Shown: positions 1 through 10,602 of the stretch, piece by piece
Layout: each line of letters starts with the position of its first letter
Numbering within the stretch: position 1 is the stretch's first letter
Assembly: GCF_963583255.1 (NCBI RefSeq)
Contig: NC_084817.1
Span: 11,476,121 to 11,540,120, forward strand
DNA: 64,000 nt
Origin: Pyrus communis
Lineage: Eukaryota > Streptophyta > Magnoliopsida > Rosales > Rosaceae
Direction: 5' to 3'
The notes under the pieces: generated by a model
Databases searched by the model: none
What the model was told of the DNA's origin: nothing
Seen by the model: only the letters and a program-made list of their open reading frames with translations
Made by a program: the position numbers and the translations under genes

Positions 1-161
1 TAGGGTTGTAACTAGTAAATGTGAATATTGAGCACATATTGAAAGATAATGCTCTTATGATAATATCGTGTTAGGGTTGTAACTAGTAAATGTGAATATT
101 GAGCATTATCCTTCAATATCCTAAGGGAAGCATTATCCTTCAATATCCTAAGAGCATTATT
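1..161. repeat. Short local direct duplications
   Basis: Bases 1-34 recur exactly at 72-105. A 24-base unit at 102-125 recurs at 129-152, directly downstream. No ORF or transposon ends are visible here. This looks like small-scale slippage or duplication in AT-rich intergenic DNA. Confidence 0.8.
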
Positions 162-275
162 TACAACACTAAGTAATTAGTAAATGTGAATACATGTCGG
201 ATTTATATAGGAAAGTAAAAATCTGTATCTTTTAATTCGTGCACCTATATGCATGTGATGTTATTCAGTACTCAA

Positions 276-2045
276 TCACCATATATATAAACAAAAGAAG
301 ATAATTATCTCGGCAAGTCCAAGGTTAATTCTCCTAAGCCAAACGGAGTGCAATGTCATATGAAAGACATCAAACCTCTTAGCCGATTGGTTCAACTCAA
401 AATGTCTCCTCACAACCCTCAAATTCTCCACCAGCCACCTATGCTTCTCCGGAACACCCATCAGCACCTCCTTCAGCCGCCAAATCTCTGAAACCTCAAC
501 CTTAACCGAAAACGCCTCCCACCTCAGCACCTCGCTAAACGGCAGCGCATAGTGCTCCGATACAATCACCAGCACGCACTCGGCATTAATGGCCTCAACA
601 ATTCTACGGCTGGCCACTTCATGCCCGCTAGGGCACATGCAAAACTTGGACTTGAGCATCATGGAGTCGTAGTCTAGGCCTTTGGGGAGGTCTTCATGAA
701 TTTGAAGGTCTTTGTGGCGGTTTTTCCAGTGGACCGGGAGGATGGGTCTTATCGGGCCGTGGAGGCCGCGGGCGAAGAAGGCCAGGTAGGGAGGCGGAGT
801 GTGGAGCGGCTGCGGTGAGATGAGTTTGGAGGAGACTTTGCCGCCGTAATTTCAGGGAAGGAAACGTCCTTTTGAGGGTTAAGCTTTCGGAGGTGTTGGC
901 GTTTCAGAGGACTCGGATTGATGTGTCGTGGAGGAGCGGGTTTCCTGCTGCGGTGCCTGATATTTAGTTGGAAAATTTTCATTTAATCTCTTGTAACATA
1001 GTTTCATTTCATGAGAACTAATAGCAAACCCTTTATCCCTCCCATCCCCCTCCAAGTCTTTTATCTTTGGCTCGATTTGATTTTTTATCTTTTACCCATT
1101 TAATCAAAATCAAAATGAAAAGCTATGATTGACAATCTAAGATAAAAGAATGACTTATATGCAGCAAATTCATCGCCACGAGATGTTTCTTCAATAATGC
1201 ATTTTTATGTGTAATTTCTCTTCGTATGACAAATTATTATTGTAATAGAATGTCACAATGGTTATAAGCTTGTTCCATAAGTTGCTATATGACCTAAGAT
1301 AGTCCTCATTGCATTTATTCTTTTCAATGACGCAATTTTCAATAATGATGTACATAACGACTAGTTTTGGTTGTAAATAATAATTTTCAACTAGATAACG
1401 TACCCTTTTTTCTTTTTCTTTTTTATTTTTTATTTTTTTATTTTTTATTTTTTATATATGAGTGATATTAGAAAGAGAGATAAAATAGTGACGTTGAATG
1501 TATGAATAAATATTCTTAAATACATGAGCTTCTAGCACCTTACACAGTACTAATAATTACTTATGATCATGTGAGATTGGTATACCAAATTTCTTTTCTT
1601 TTTTCCCCTTTTTTTAGTTTCAAACAATTTTGGTTAATTTATTTTCAGTATTTTTAATGATAATATGGAAGGGCGCAAGACTTTTCGGCCCATTGCAGAG
1701 CCCTTCTAATTAGACGACCATTCCACTTATAAACTTTCCCATGCTTCGAGTTACAAACTCAGAAACTTCAAAGTACAACGTCATTTTACATCCTACCCCA
1801 TAACTATACATCCAAGCATCCCAAGAAAGTTCTGATCACCAAAGCATATTACACAAGCAAAACAAATCAATTGAAGGCAGACATGATCGAGAGAGGGCTC
1901 GGGAGAGAAACTAACCCAGTCACGGCAGGCAAGCATGAAGTGGTCCGCCCCAAGAGTCCTATCCCAAAACTGTGTCTCACAGAAACCACCCTCAAATAAT
2001 CGGACATAAAGTCCCTCAGAGGATGAGGTAGGTTAAGGGCGCCAC
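276..2045 (-). pseudogene. GT47 exostosin-family glycosyltransferase pseudogene
   Basis: Two remnants line up with the last two exons of the intact GT47 gene at 25664-29797. The upstream one (about 1916-2045) reads a DYLRVVS segment, then after a frameshift FWDRTLGADHF and CRDW, ending at a GT donor just as the intact exon ends in CHDW. The downstream one (276 to about 965) carries the family core: DVSFPEI, HWKNRHKD, KSKFCMCPSGHEVASRR, ALPFSEV and the C-terminal SVWLRRINL. Damage: a TGA at 904-906 where the intact gene has Cys (IRVLCNAN), a frameshift between that and DVSFPEI, and another just after FPEI. The last 128 codons (276-662) are still open. The intron between (about 966-1915) is AT-rich with T runs at 1415-1455. 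No trace of the first two exons was found. It is on the same strand as the intact gene 24 kb away, so a dead tandem duplicate is the simplest reading. Confidence 0.85.
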
Positions 2046-2173
2046 AAATGTAACTTTCATACACATACATACATATAGGTACAAAAATTATTTTCAAAAA
2101 AGAAAAATATATAGCTACACAAATAGATATGTATAGGCACAAAATTATAGGTGCGCAAATATATACATAGGCA

Positions 2174-2286
2174 CGTAAGTTTTTTACACAAGTTTTGACA
2201 ATTCTGGGCTGTTAGATTTGTATACTTTAAATGGTTGAGATGTAGTCTAATTAATTCTACTAATTTTTTTTATTAAATCCAAATTG
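2174..2286 (+). repeat. Left arm of a large inverted repeat (partner 13193-13304)
   Basis: This stretch and the reverse complement of 13193-13304 share a pattern of about 110 bases at roughly 80% identity by eye, including the shared blocks TTTTTTACACAA and ATGGTTGAGATGTA. The arms flank the interrupted MITE and the gypsy element. Taking out the 9.5-kb gypsy insertion, they would bound about 1.7 kb of AT-rich DNA, the size of a non-autonomous TIR transposon. I could not fix the outer ends or a target-site duplication. Confidence 0.5.
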
Positions 2287-2967
2287 ATTTAAACAAATTA
2301 TTGAAGGAAAACATGTTTCTCTCTCCTACCCTCTATTTCCTCATATTCGTCTCTTTCTCTCTCCACTAGTCTCTTTCATTTCAAAAAATTTCTGCAGTTC
2401 AAACATTCATCAATTTCTTTCTTCCTAGACTAGGGTATGACTTATGTCGTTCTCTTTTGAAAAAAAAAAAAAAAAGGACGTGAATAAAAAGATTAATAAC
2501 TAAAATTCCAGTTAATTTGAAAAGGAAAATAAACTCGAGATGAACTTTAAAAAGAAAGAAAAGAGAAGAAACTTCATTCTAATCCTTGGCAAATATGATA
2601 TTTAGACTAAAAACAAGAGTAAGAACAAAATCTAATTTTAGTCCCTTGATACATTAATCACCTCATTTATTAATTATATTTTGATTTTTTTTAATTATTT
2701 CTCCTTTTCTTTCTAATTTTAATGTATTGATTATATTTCGTTATAATTATATTTTCATTTCATTCATCGTAATATATTTTGCTGTAAACATTTTAAATAA
2801 ACTAATTTTTGGTAGAGAGAGATTGTCAGTGAGTGTGTGGTTTATGGGTTGGTGGCGTAAATAAGCAGTAAATGGAGGGGTTAAGAGCATTAATAAGGTG
2901 AGAAGGAGGTGGCTTTCAGCTCAAATATCAACTTCAGGTTCTGGTATTTTGATATACTTTGTCTTCT
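2287..2967. other. AT-rich non-coding stretch
   Basis: Very AT-rich DNA with a 14-base A run near 2461-2476 and pyrimidine-rich tracts at 2310-2370. No ORF, splice-like structure or transposon end could be supported. It lies inside the putative inverted-repeat element. Confidence 0.6.
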
Positions 2968-3240
2968 TTATGTAGGTACATTAAATTCATTATAATACAT
3001 TTCGGTGTATATATTTAGGTTCACACATTTCGGTATATACATTTCGATACAAACATGTAGGTACATTAATTCTATAATACATTTCGATACATACATTTTT
3101 GGTGCATACATTTCGGTACATACATTTAGGTACATTAATTTAATATAACACATTTTGTTACTATCATTTAGGTACATTAATTGAGTATATTACATTCCGG
3201 TACTAACATTTAGGTATATTAGTTGAGTGTTTCAAGTTTG
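2968..3240. repeat. Degenerate tandem repeat (TAGGTACATTAATT / ACATTTCGGTACATA)
   Basis: Units of about 30-55 bases built on the phrases TAGGTACATTAATT and ACATTTCGGTACATA recur at least five times with substitutions and indels. The 69-codon minus-strand ORF here (MYLNV.../MYVSKC...) is a by-product of the repeat, not a gene. Confidence 0.7.
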
Positions 3241-3317
3241 AAGAATGTTTAATAAAATTAATAAATTAAAAAAACTTTTTTTTGGTCAAAAAATAAATTT
3301 AAATGTGTATATTAATA

Positions 3318-3403
3318 GGGAACTATTATTGACACTCCAAAAATCTCATTCTATACTCCAAACTTTCTATATTTGGAAAGAAAAATACACTTGTGAGGAG
3401 TGT
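3318..3403. mobile_element. hAT-like MITE copy 1, left part (split by the gypsy element)
   Basis: These 86 bases plus 12873-12907 (35 bases) make one 121-base element. The copy at 23300-23420 is exactly the same length. The termini are inverted (GGGAACTATTATTGACACTCC against the reverse complement of the right end). An 8-base direct repeat, TATTAATA, flanks the outside (3310-3317 and 12908-12915), which fits hAT-type transposition. No coding capacity. Confidence 0.8.
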
Positions 3404-5672
3404 TGACACACCCCGACCGAGATCAGGGCGTGCTGGCCGTCACTCGAAGGTGACGTAGCCATGTGCGCGTGCGGAAGCTAATGAGAAGGTAATATAAAAG
3501 TACTAATAATTAAAAACCTAATAGCATACAAAGTACTAGTGTATGTGAGACACAATTCAGAGCAAGTCTACAACAGTCCAAAAGGAAAAGATACGACATA
3601 TTTACACCCGAAGGTGACCCTACAATGGTGAGTGTCTGTCAGAAATGCCGGGACGCCCTCTGGGATAAACCACCGAACTTGCTAGACCACTAGAACCTGG
3701 AGGGGCGCAAAAACAAAAGCGTGAGTGGGCAAAAACAAAGTTCTTTGAAAACTCTTTAGCAAAAAACATTCTAACCTCTCGCCGTAAAACCTGTATACTT
3801 CCCAGAAAAATGAACATATATACGTATGTATAGATATATCAATCCTGCTCCACCATATGCCATTCATGCTCACAATATGCCATTCATGCTTGAGAATATG
3901 CCACAACAGAATATCATAATCATATATAAATGCTCAAGCGTAATTCACATCAATAATATATAATATGGCAGCCGGGAGTCACCTAACGTGACCTGTACGG
4001 CTGAATCTAGAGCTCCACTCTCAACTCAATAACTGAATCTGCACACGAGTCGGAACCACCTAACGTGGTCTGTACGACAAGCTGGGTGTAATATATATAT
4101 ATGTATGCTCTAGTGCTACGATCACGTGAAGCTGTGCGATAATCGCGGGTCACCTACAAGTCGGAACCACCTAATGTGGTCTGTACGACAGGCTGGCACC
4201 TATCTTGGATCCAAGGCGAGCATGCGGTGCTGGTGAACATACACGTGAAGGCTGTGCCCTGGCCTCGGGCGGGAGCACTAACACCGGGGGTGCAGATTAT
4301 GAGCTCTCTAAACATCTCAAACTACTATTGCATAACAACATGAATACCGCTTACCTGGCACTTACCTGTGCGTCCACAGCACCAATTACACATTTATATA
4401 TATGTATGCCACTACTAATACATGTGATGATGCGTAAACAATATTCATATGATGCATGGCATAAAACAAATAACCTTTTCTATTTAATTTCTGGGAATTA
4501 ATATGTATATAGGTATATACGGAAAACAAAAGCCCACTCACTGATAATTAGAAGGGTCGTAGCCCCCCTGCCTCGAGTGTGTACGCTCGTCTTCGGAATA
4601 CGAATCACCTATACGCGACAAAGTTACGAAAACATTAATTTAAAAGCACCTAAGCAACTTCTTGTAATAACTTCTCATACATTGCTCAAATTGGACATAT
4701 GAATATACCAACGTGATCTACACAACCTCAGGATCACGCCCATATTTTTAAAATAATTTTTGGACCACGCACGCGCCCCCACGCGCCTGAACAGGCACGG
4801 ACCTACGCGCCCCCACGCGTGGCCACGTGCACTGCACACTGACGGTGTCAACAGACGCCGTCAGGAATATTCCGTCAAACTGACGGAATATTCCGTTAAA
4901 CTTAACTGATTCCGTCCACTGCCGTTAGGAATATTCCGTTAAACTTAACGGAATATTCCCCTTTCTTCTCCGGCGAGCCTCCGGCGCCGGCGACGGCGCC
5001 GGAAAACTGGGTAATTTTCAAACTAAGTTTTCTCCTTCGTTTTTCAACCATTTTTCACGATCTTTATACCAAAATGAAGCTTAGGACTAGTAGAATCACG
5101 TTGGACTACTTTTAAGGCCTAAAAATCAAGGAATCTCACCTGCAACAACGGTCCAAGTTCGGCCAACTTCGAACCTAGCCTTCCCGACGTCCAAATTCGT
5201 CCAACGAACTACTCCGAGGTTCCTTGGGACCCCACAAACACAACTACAAGCTTCAAAATTGCAAAAACAAGCTAGTTTAAGTTTGCATGAACAGTGCTCA
5301 ATTCGGCCATGGTGATATCGACGTGAAAACGTCAAAGTTCTTACCTGGAAATGGTACCTCTGAACTCCTCTCAGCCTCACGAGCACGAGGGTGGTCTTGG
5401 TTTCTCGATTGGTGAAGATTTGAGTGTGTTTGTATGTATAGTCCGTGTGTTGAAGGAAGAAGAAGAAGAACTCGGGGAGGAAGAGAGAGAGAGAGAGAGA
5501 GAAGAGACAGAGTGAGGGAATGAGGGAGGGAATCCCGGAAAGAAAAGAAAAAATGTATGATTGTGTGTGGTCCCACCACCCACACAACACAAATATACAC
5601 GTAAACGAATAGATTAGGGGTAAAATTGTAATTTCAATGTACGTTTCGTTAGTTTCGGGACGGGATGTTACA
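3404..5672 (-). repeat. 3' LTR of the gypsy element
   Basis: 2269 bases, starting TGACACACCCCG and ending GGGATGTTACA. It is the 3' LTR because the element runs on the minus strand. ORFs inside it recur at the same places in the other LTR and have no family signature. It holds a GA microsatellite at about 5486-5504 that is 4 bases longer than in the other LTR, and inverted runs based on GGAATATTCC at 4862-4960. Confidence 0.95.
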
Positions 5673-5690
5673 ACCTACCCTCCTTAATAG
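5673..5690 (-). other. Polypurine tract of the gypsy element
   Basis: Directly inside the 3' LTR, the minus strand reads AAGGAGGGTAGGT before the LTR start TGTAAC. That is the expected position and composition of the plus-strand primer in a Ty3/gypsy element. Confidence 0.75.
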
Positions 5691-5728
5691 AATTTCGTCC
5701 CGAAATTCAAAACAACCTCATTTAACCC

Positions 5729-6721
5729 CTAGTAATCGAAGAACAATCTAGGATACAAATCCCTCATCCTATTTTCTGTCTCCCATGTCGCTTCTTCAAC
5801 CGAGTGATTCCTCCACAAGACTTTCACCAAATTCACCGTTTTGTTCCTCAGAACCTTTTCTTTCCAATCCAAGATCGTTAACGGTTCCTCGTCGTACGTC
5901 AAATCTGGATTTATCTCTAACGGTTGAGGAGGTATTACATGTAATGGATCAGCAATGTAATGTCGGAGCATAGACACGTGAAACACGTTATGCACTTTAG
6001 CCAACTCCGGAGGCAACTCCAACCTGTAAGCTACCTCACCAACTCTTTCTGTGACTATGTACGGTCCGATGTACCTGGGACTCAACTTCCCTTTCTTTCC
6101 AAACCGCACAACACATCTCCACGGTGAAAGCTTTAGAAATACCCAATCTCCGACCTCATACGTTCTGTCCGTAGCATGTCGATCTGCTAAACGTTTCTGC
6201 CTGTCCTGAGCTGCTTTCAGGTTAGACCTAATTACCTGAACATTTTGAGTCGTCTCCTCGACAATCTCCGGGCCTACTAAGACTCTTTCGCCAACCTCTG
6301 ACCAACATAACGGAGTGCGACAAGATCTACCATACAAAGCCTCAAATGGCGCCATGCCAATGCTCGAATGGAAACTGTTGTTGTAAGCAAATTCCATCAA
6401 GTCTAACCGCTGGTGCCAAGCATCACTGAACTGTAACACTGATGCTCGTAGCATATCTTCCAAGGTCTGAATAGTTCTCTCAGACTGTCCGTCCGTCTGT
6501 GGATGATATGCCGTACTGTAAAGTAGTCTCGTACCTAAAGCTTCCTGAAAAGCTACCCAAAACTTCGATGTGAATCGTGGATCACGATCTGAGACAATAC
6601 TTACAGGGACACCATGGTACTTCACAACCTTTGAGATAAACAATTCCTCTAACCGGCTCAAAGAGTACTTCTCTCTCATTGGAATGAAATGTGCCGACTT
6701 AGTGAGCCGATCAACGATCAC
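5729..6721 (-). CDS. Integrase core, GPY/F and chromodomain-like tail of the gypsy element (downstream of the stop)
   Basis: This is the second half of the pol frame, in the same frame as the upstream ORF and separated from it only by the TGA at 6722-6724. The first codon after the stop is GTG, so no independent ATG start is implied. It carries the second and third integrase catalytic residues (Asp in SDRDPRF at about residue 45 and Glu in DGQSERTIQ at about 81, a D-35-E spacing). The typical HPQTDGQSER and MAPFEALYGR motifs follow, then a GPY/F-type module (SPRYIGPYIV) and a C-terminal chromodomain-like stretch (ILDWKEKVLRN ... EEATWE). In chromoviruses that last module targets insertion to chromatin. 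With the stop in place, this half would need readthrough to be made. Confidence 0.9.
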   Translation of the reverse strand: MIVDRLTKSAHFIPMREKYSLSRLEELFISKVVKYHGVPVSIVSDRDPRFTSKFWVAFQEALGTRLLYSTAYHPQTDGQSERTIQTLEDMLRASVLQFSDAWHQRLDLMEFAYNNSFHSSIGMAPFEALYGRSCRTPLCWSEVGERVLVGPEIVEETTQNVQVIRSNLKAAQDRQKRLADRHATDRTYEVGDWVFLKLSPWRCVVRFGKKGKLSPRYIGPYIVTERVGEVAYRLELPPELAKVHNVFHVSMLRHYIADPLHVIPPQPLEINPDLTYDEEPLTILDWKEKVLRNKTVNLVKVLWRNHSVEEATWETENRMRDLYPRLFFDY

Positions 6722-9700
6722 TCAAATGCCATCAAAGCCATTATGTGTACGTGGCAACTTGTACACAAAATCCATAGTAATATTTTCCCATTTCCACTCT
6801 GGAACGGGAAGCGGCTGCAACAATCCAAACGGCTTCTTTCTTTCTGCTTTAACCTGCTGACAAACAGCGCAACTGCTCACATACTCAGCTATCTCCCTTT
6901 TCATACCCGGCCAATAGTAAAATGGTCGAATGGTATGATACATTTTAGTTGCCCTTGGGTGCATGGCATAAGCTGAGATATGTGCTTCATCGAGAATTTC
7001 CTTCTTCAAATCCGCATTACTAGGCACGAACATTCTACCCTCTAACATCAACATGCCATCAGAATCACGAACTCTGAGATCTCGCCTCCTTCCTTGATCT
7101 CGAGCTCGAATTAGTTCTTGAATCTGTTCATCAGCTACCTGAGCTTCAAGCACCCGATCAACCAAGACTGGCCTAACTTGAAAATTAGCAAGTAACGCCA
7201 CTTCTTGATCTTCTGCTTCTAACCTTACTCCCGTAGCACGCAAGTCCACCAAAAGAGGAATACGACTAGCGTACAACGCATTGATACGGCCATGTGACTT
7301 CCTGCTAAGTGCATCGGCCACTACGTTCGCACGACCTGGGTGATAATCAATCGTGCAATCGTAATCGCTGAGCAACTCCAACCACCTCCGTTGACGCAGA
7401 TTAAGTTCCTTCTGGGTGAAAAGATACTGAAGACTCTTGTGATCTGTGAAGATCCTACACTTCTCTCCGTAAAGATAGTGTCTCCACAACTTCAACGCAA
7501 AGATAATAGCAGCCAACTCCAAATCATGTGTAGGGTAATTCATCTCATGGGTTTTCAACTGCCGCGAAGCATAAGCAATCACCCTACCATGCTGCATCAA
7601 TACACATCCCAGACCATTCAAGGAAGCATCGCTATAAACCTCGAAATCACCACTATCGTCCGGGAGTGCCAAAACAGGTGCATTAGTAAGACAATGCTTC
7701 AACTGCTGGAAACTTTGCTCACACTTATCATTCCACTCAAACTTAACATCTTTCCTTGTTAACCTCGTCAGTGGCAAGGCAATCACCGAAAAATCCTTAA
7801 CGAATCTCCGATAATATCCCGCCAAACCAATGAAACTTCTCACCTCAGTGACGGTTCGTGGTTGCTCCCAACTCTCCACAGCTGCAACCTTCTGAGGATC
7901 AACTAGAATGCCTTGAGCAGAAATGATGTGCCCCAAAAATGCGACTTGATCTAACCAGAACTGGCACTTGCTAAACTTAGCATACAATTGGTGTTCCCTC
8001 AACCTCTTCAACACCAAAGTAAGATGTCGAACATGCTCTGCTTTGGACTTAGAATACACCAAAATATCGTCAATGAAGACAATAACAAATCTATCCAGGT
8101 AAGGCTGGAATACCCGGTTCATTAAATCCATAAAAGCTGCTGGTGCATTCGTCAACCCAAACGGCATGACCAGAAACTCGTAATGACCGTAACGAGTCCT
8201 GAACGCCGTCTTAGGAACATCATCCCTACTAATCTTCAGCTGATAATACCCAGACCTCAAGTCTATCTTAGAAAATACACAAGCACCTCTCAGCTGATCA
8301 AACAAATCGTCGATACGAGGCAATGGATAACGATTTTTAATCGTCACCCGATTCAATTGCCTGTAGTCGATACATAGCCTCAAAGTTCCATCTTTCTTTT
8401 TCACAAACAACACTGGAGCGCCCCAAGGTGAAGTACTAGGCTGAATGAATCCCTTATCCACTAATTCCTGTAACTGCACTTTCAATTCCCTTAACTCAGC
8501 GGGAGCCATACGATAAGGAGTTAATGAAATAGGATTAGTACCTGGAAGTAACTCAATAGTGAAATCCACATCTCGATCTGGGGGTAAACCAGGTAAATCT
8601 TCAAGAAAAACATCAGGGAAATGGCTAACCACTCTCACATCCTCAATTCTGCTAGGAACGGTCTCCTCTAGCACCACATGAGCTAGATACCCCTGACAAC
8701 CTTTAGTCAACAACTTCTTCGCTCGCAAAGTCGAAATAACGCCGTGTCTTACTCCACTCTGCTCACCCACAAAAGTAACCTCAGGTAATCCAGGACGGTG
8801 AAACGTAACTACTTTCCCGTAACAATCAATGTTGGCACGATAGAAGTGCAACCAATCTGTGCCCAATATCACATCAAAATCGACAATATCTAACGGGATA
8901 AGATCAGCGGGCATAACAACACCCTCTACTATCACTGGACATCCTGGGTACATACAATCTACAACACATCTCTCTCCTCTAGGCATAGCGAACTCTAAAT
9001 CGTACCCTAGAGGTGTGGGGCGAGGTTGCGTTACTTGAGCAAATGTATGAGAAATAACGGAATGTGTAGCTCCACAATCAATTAAGACTCTAGCAAAATA
9101 ACCAATAATGTTTAACGTACCCATAATCAAGTCCGGGTTGTTCTGAGCATCCTGCAGGGAAATATTGTGAATACGCCTCTGGCCCTGCTGTCGTCCACCG
9201 CGACCTCTGCTCGTTTGAACACCGCGACCTTGAGCTCCACGCCCCTGACTGGGCTGACCCATCTGTCTCGAAGACCCTGCACTACTAGTGGCAATCTCAC
9301 CCTGCTGATACTGTCCTCCTTGGTACCATTGAGAACCACCCGTTGGAGCTGGAGGATACTGCATGTAGTTGCTGGGATACGGGGGATAACCACCTTGTGA
9401 ATACGGGTCCTGGGGGTACTGATACGGTCCCGGAGCATAGGGAACAACATCACCCTGATAGTGGTAAGCACCACCTCTACCTGCTTGACCATAATTACTC
9501 GGACCTTGGATTTGCCGAATCGGTGCAGGTGGCGGCATAAAGGTCTGCTGCGGCTTCTGCTGCTGACCCTGGGGACAATTCACCGCTCTATGTCCCACCT
9601 GTCCACATGTGAAACAACTACCGCTAATCTGCCTGCACTCGCCGAAGTGTCGGTTATTACACCTACGGCAAAATGGAACTCGGTTTCGACCACCATCACC

Positions 9701-10546
9701 TTGTCTCTGGCCTCGAGCACCTCCATAAAACCTACCTCCACGTCCTTGTCCAGAGGCACTGAAACCACCACTAGACGAACTCGAACTAACACCACCCCTT
9801 TTGAAGTTCTGAGTTTGGCGAGGCCCAAGCGACATTTGACTTTTCCCTTTGTCATCTTTCTTTTCATCACTGTCACTCGACATATTCTCTGAGTCCTCTA
9901 TCCTCAACAGTATCTCATAGAACTCCTGGTAGGACTCACAGTGAGTAGTAGTGGCCATAGAACGCCATTTCTTTCTAGTGCCTAAGCGAAAACGACGAAG
10001 CATCTCCGCCGGATTACCAGCGACATCAGGGTAGTAACGAGACAAATCAGTGAACTTACGATAATACTCGTTAGCCGTCATCTTTCGCTGTTTCAATTCA
10101 GTGAATTCCTGTTTCTTACGGTCAATATACTCAGGGGGTACAAATCTCCTTTGAAATACATCCTTGAAAACATTCCAATCAGTCCTCTGAGCTGGAGTCA
10201 ACCTATGAAGTTCTTGCTCCCACCAAGCTGCAGACTCCATCTCCATAAACCAAGAGGTTGTCTCAACCCACCTTTCCATAGGAAGGTTCCCCTGGTTATG
10301 CAACACACGGAAAGTCTTCTCTATGTGTTCCAACCAACGCTCTGCGCCTTCATGACCCTCGTTACCTTTAAACTTTTCCAACTTCAGGTTATACATAGTC
10401 TCCAGAGGAGTCATCTGGGGAGGGCGCATCACTGTTTGAAGGGCTGTAGCAATCACTTCCCCCAACTGAGTAAGATCGGGGAAACTAGACTCATCTGAGC
10501 GACGTGGTTCCCGACGAGGCGGCATGATTCTGACAGAAGACACCAA
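6722..10546 (-). CDS. Gag-pol polyprotein of the gypsy element (gag to integrase N-terminus)
   Basis: A 1274-codon ORF. Gag core is at about residues 45-215 ([24 protein letters not shown]). A basic Gly/Ser-rich linker and a CCHC zinc knuckle ([14 protein letters not shown], about 311-324) follow, then a Gln/Gly/Tyr-rich stretch. The aspartic protease site is DCGATHS at about 490-496. Reverse transcriptase covers about 680-860 with the catalytic FIDDILVYS at about 824-832. RNase H follows at about 966-1082 (YSDAS, TDHKSL, ADALSR). An HHCC zinc-binding integrase N-terminus and the first catalytic Asp (ITMDFV, about 1259) complete it. The frame ends at a TGA where Trp would be expected. An alternative start is the in-frame Met 7 codons later (MPPRREP), which looks more like a gag start. 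Gag, protease, RT and RNase H look capable of function. Confidence 0.95.
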   Translation of the reverse strand: MVSSVRIMPPRREPRRSDESSFPDLTQLGEVIATALQTVMRPPQMTPLETMYNLKLEKFKGNEGHEGAERWLEHIEKTFRVLHNQGNLPMERWVETTSWFMEMESAAWWEQELHRLTPAQRTDWNVFKDVFQRRFVPPEYIDRKKQEFTELKQRKMTANEYYRKFTDLSRYYPDVAGNPAEMLRRFRLGTRKKWRSMATTTHCESYQEFYEILLRIEDSENMSSDSDEKKDDKGKSQMSLGPRQTQNFKRGGVSSSSSSGGFSASGQGRGGRFYGGARGQRQGDGGRNRVPFCRRCNNRHFGECRQISGSCFTCGQVGHRAVNCPQGQQQKPQQTFMPPPAPIRQIQGPSNYGQAGRGGAYHYQGDVVPYAPGPYQYPQDPYSQGGYPPYPSNYMQYPPAPTGGSQWYQGGQYQQGEIATSSAGSSRQMGQPSQGRGAQGRGVQTSRGRGGRQQGQRRIHNISLQDAQNNPDLIMGTLNIIGYFARVLIDCGATHSVISHTFAQVTQPRPTPLGYDLEFAMPRGERCVVDCMYPGCPVIVEGVVMPADLIPLDIVDFDVILGTDWLHFYRANIDCYGKVVTFHRPGLPEVTFVGEQSGVRHGVISTLRAKKLLTKGCQGYLAHVVLEETVPSRIEDVRVVSHFPDVFLEDLPGLPPDRDVDFTIELLPGTNPISLTPYRMAPAELRELKVQLQELVDKGFIQPSTSPWGAPVLFVKKKDGTLRLCIDYRQLNRVTIKNRYPLPRIDDLFDQLRGACVFSKIDLRSGYYQLKISRDDVPKTAFRTRYGHYEFLVMPFGLTNAPAAFMDLMNRVFQPYLDRFVIVFIDDILVYSKSKAEHVRHLTLVLKRLREHQLYAKFSKCQFWLDQVAFLGHIISAQGILVDPQKVAAVESWEQPRTVTEVRSFIGLAGYYRRFVKDFSVIALPLTRLTRKDVKFEWNDKCEQSFQQLKHCLTNAPVLALPDDSGDFEVYSDASLNGLGCVLMQHGRVIAYASRQLKTHEMNYPTHDLELAAIIFALKLWRHYLYGEKCRIFTDHKSLQYLFTQKELNLRQRRWLELLSDYDCTIDYHPGRANVVADALSRKSHGRINALYASRIPLLVDLRATGVRLEAEDQEVALLANFQVRPVLVDRVLEAQVADEQIQELIRARDQGRRRDLRVRDSDGMLMLEGRMFVPSNADLKKEILDEAHISAYAMHPRATKMYHTIRPFYYWPGMKREIAEYVSSCAVCQQVKAERKKPFGLLQPLPVPEWKWENITMDFVYKLPRTHNGFDGI

Positions 10547-10587
10547 CTATTAGAATACTCACAAAGACACAGGACTGCCAAACCTAG

Positions 10588-10599
10588 GCTCTGATACCA
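10588..10599 (-). other. Primer-binding site (initiator methionine tRNA) of the gypsy element
   Basis: On the minus strand, three bases inside the 5' LTR, the sequence is TGGTATCAGAGC, the standard complement of the 3' end of plant initiator tRNA-Met. It fixes the right LTR as the 5' LTR and the element as minus-strand. Confidence 0.95.
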
Positions 10600-10602
10600 A
10601 GC

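Noticed and set aside
4205..4501. 98-codon plus-strand ORF, repeated at 11404-11700
   Set aside because: Identical because both lie in the LTRs of the same element; antisense to it and without similarity to known proteins.
5126..5600. Overlapping Ser/Leu-rich minus-strand ORFs (also 12325-12902)
   Set aside because: They lie wholly within the two LTRs, follow the CT/GA tract and recur in both copies; no family signature.
9127..9892. ORFs of 121, 143 and 98 codons over the gag region
   Set aside because: Shadows of the gag zinc-knuckle and Gln/Gly-rich linker in other frames.
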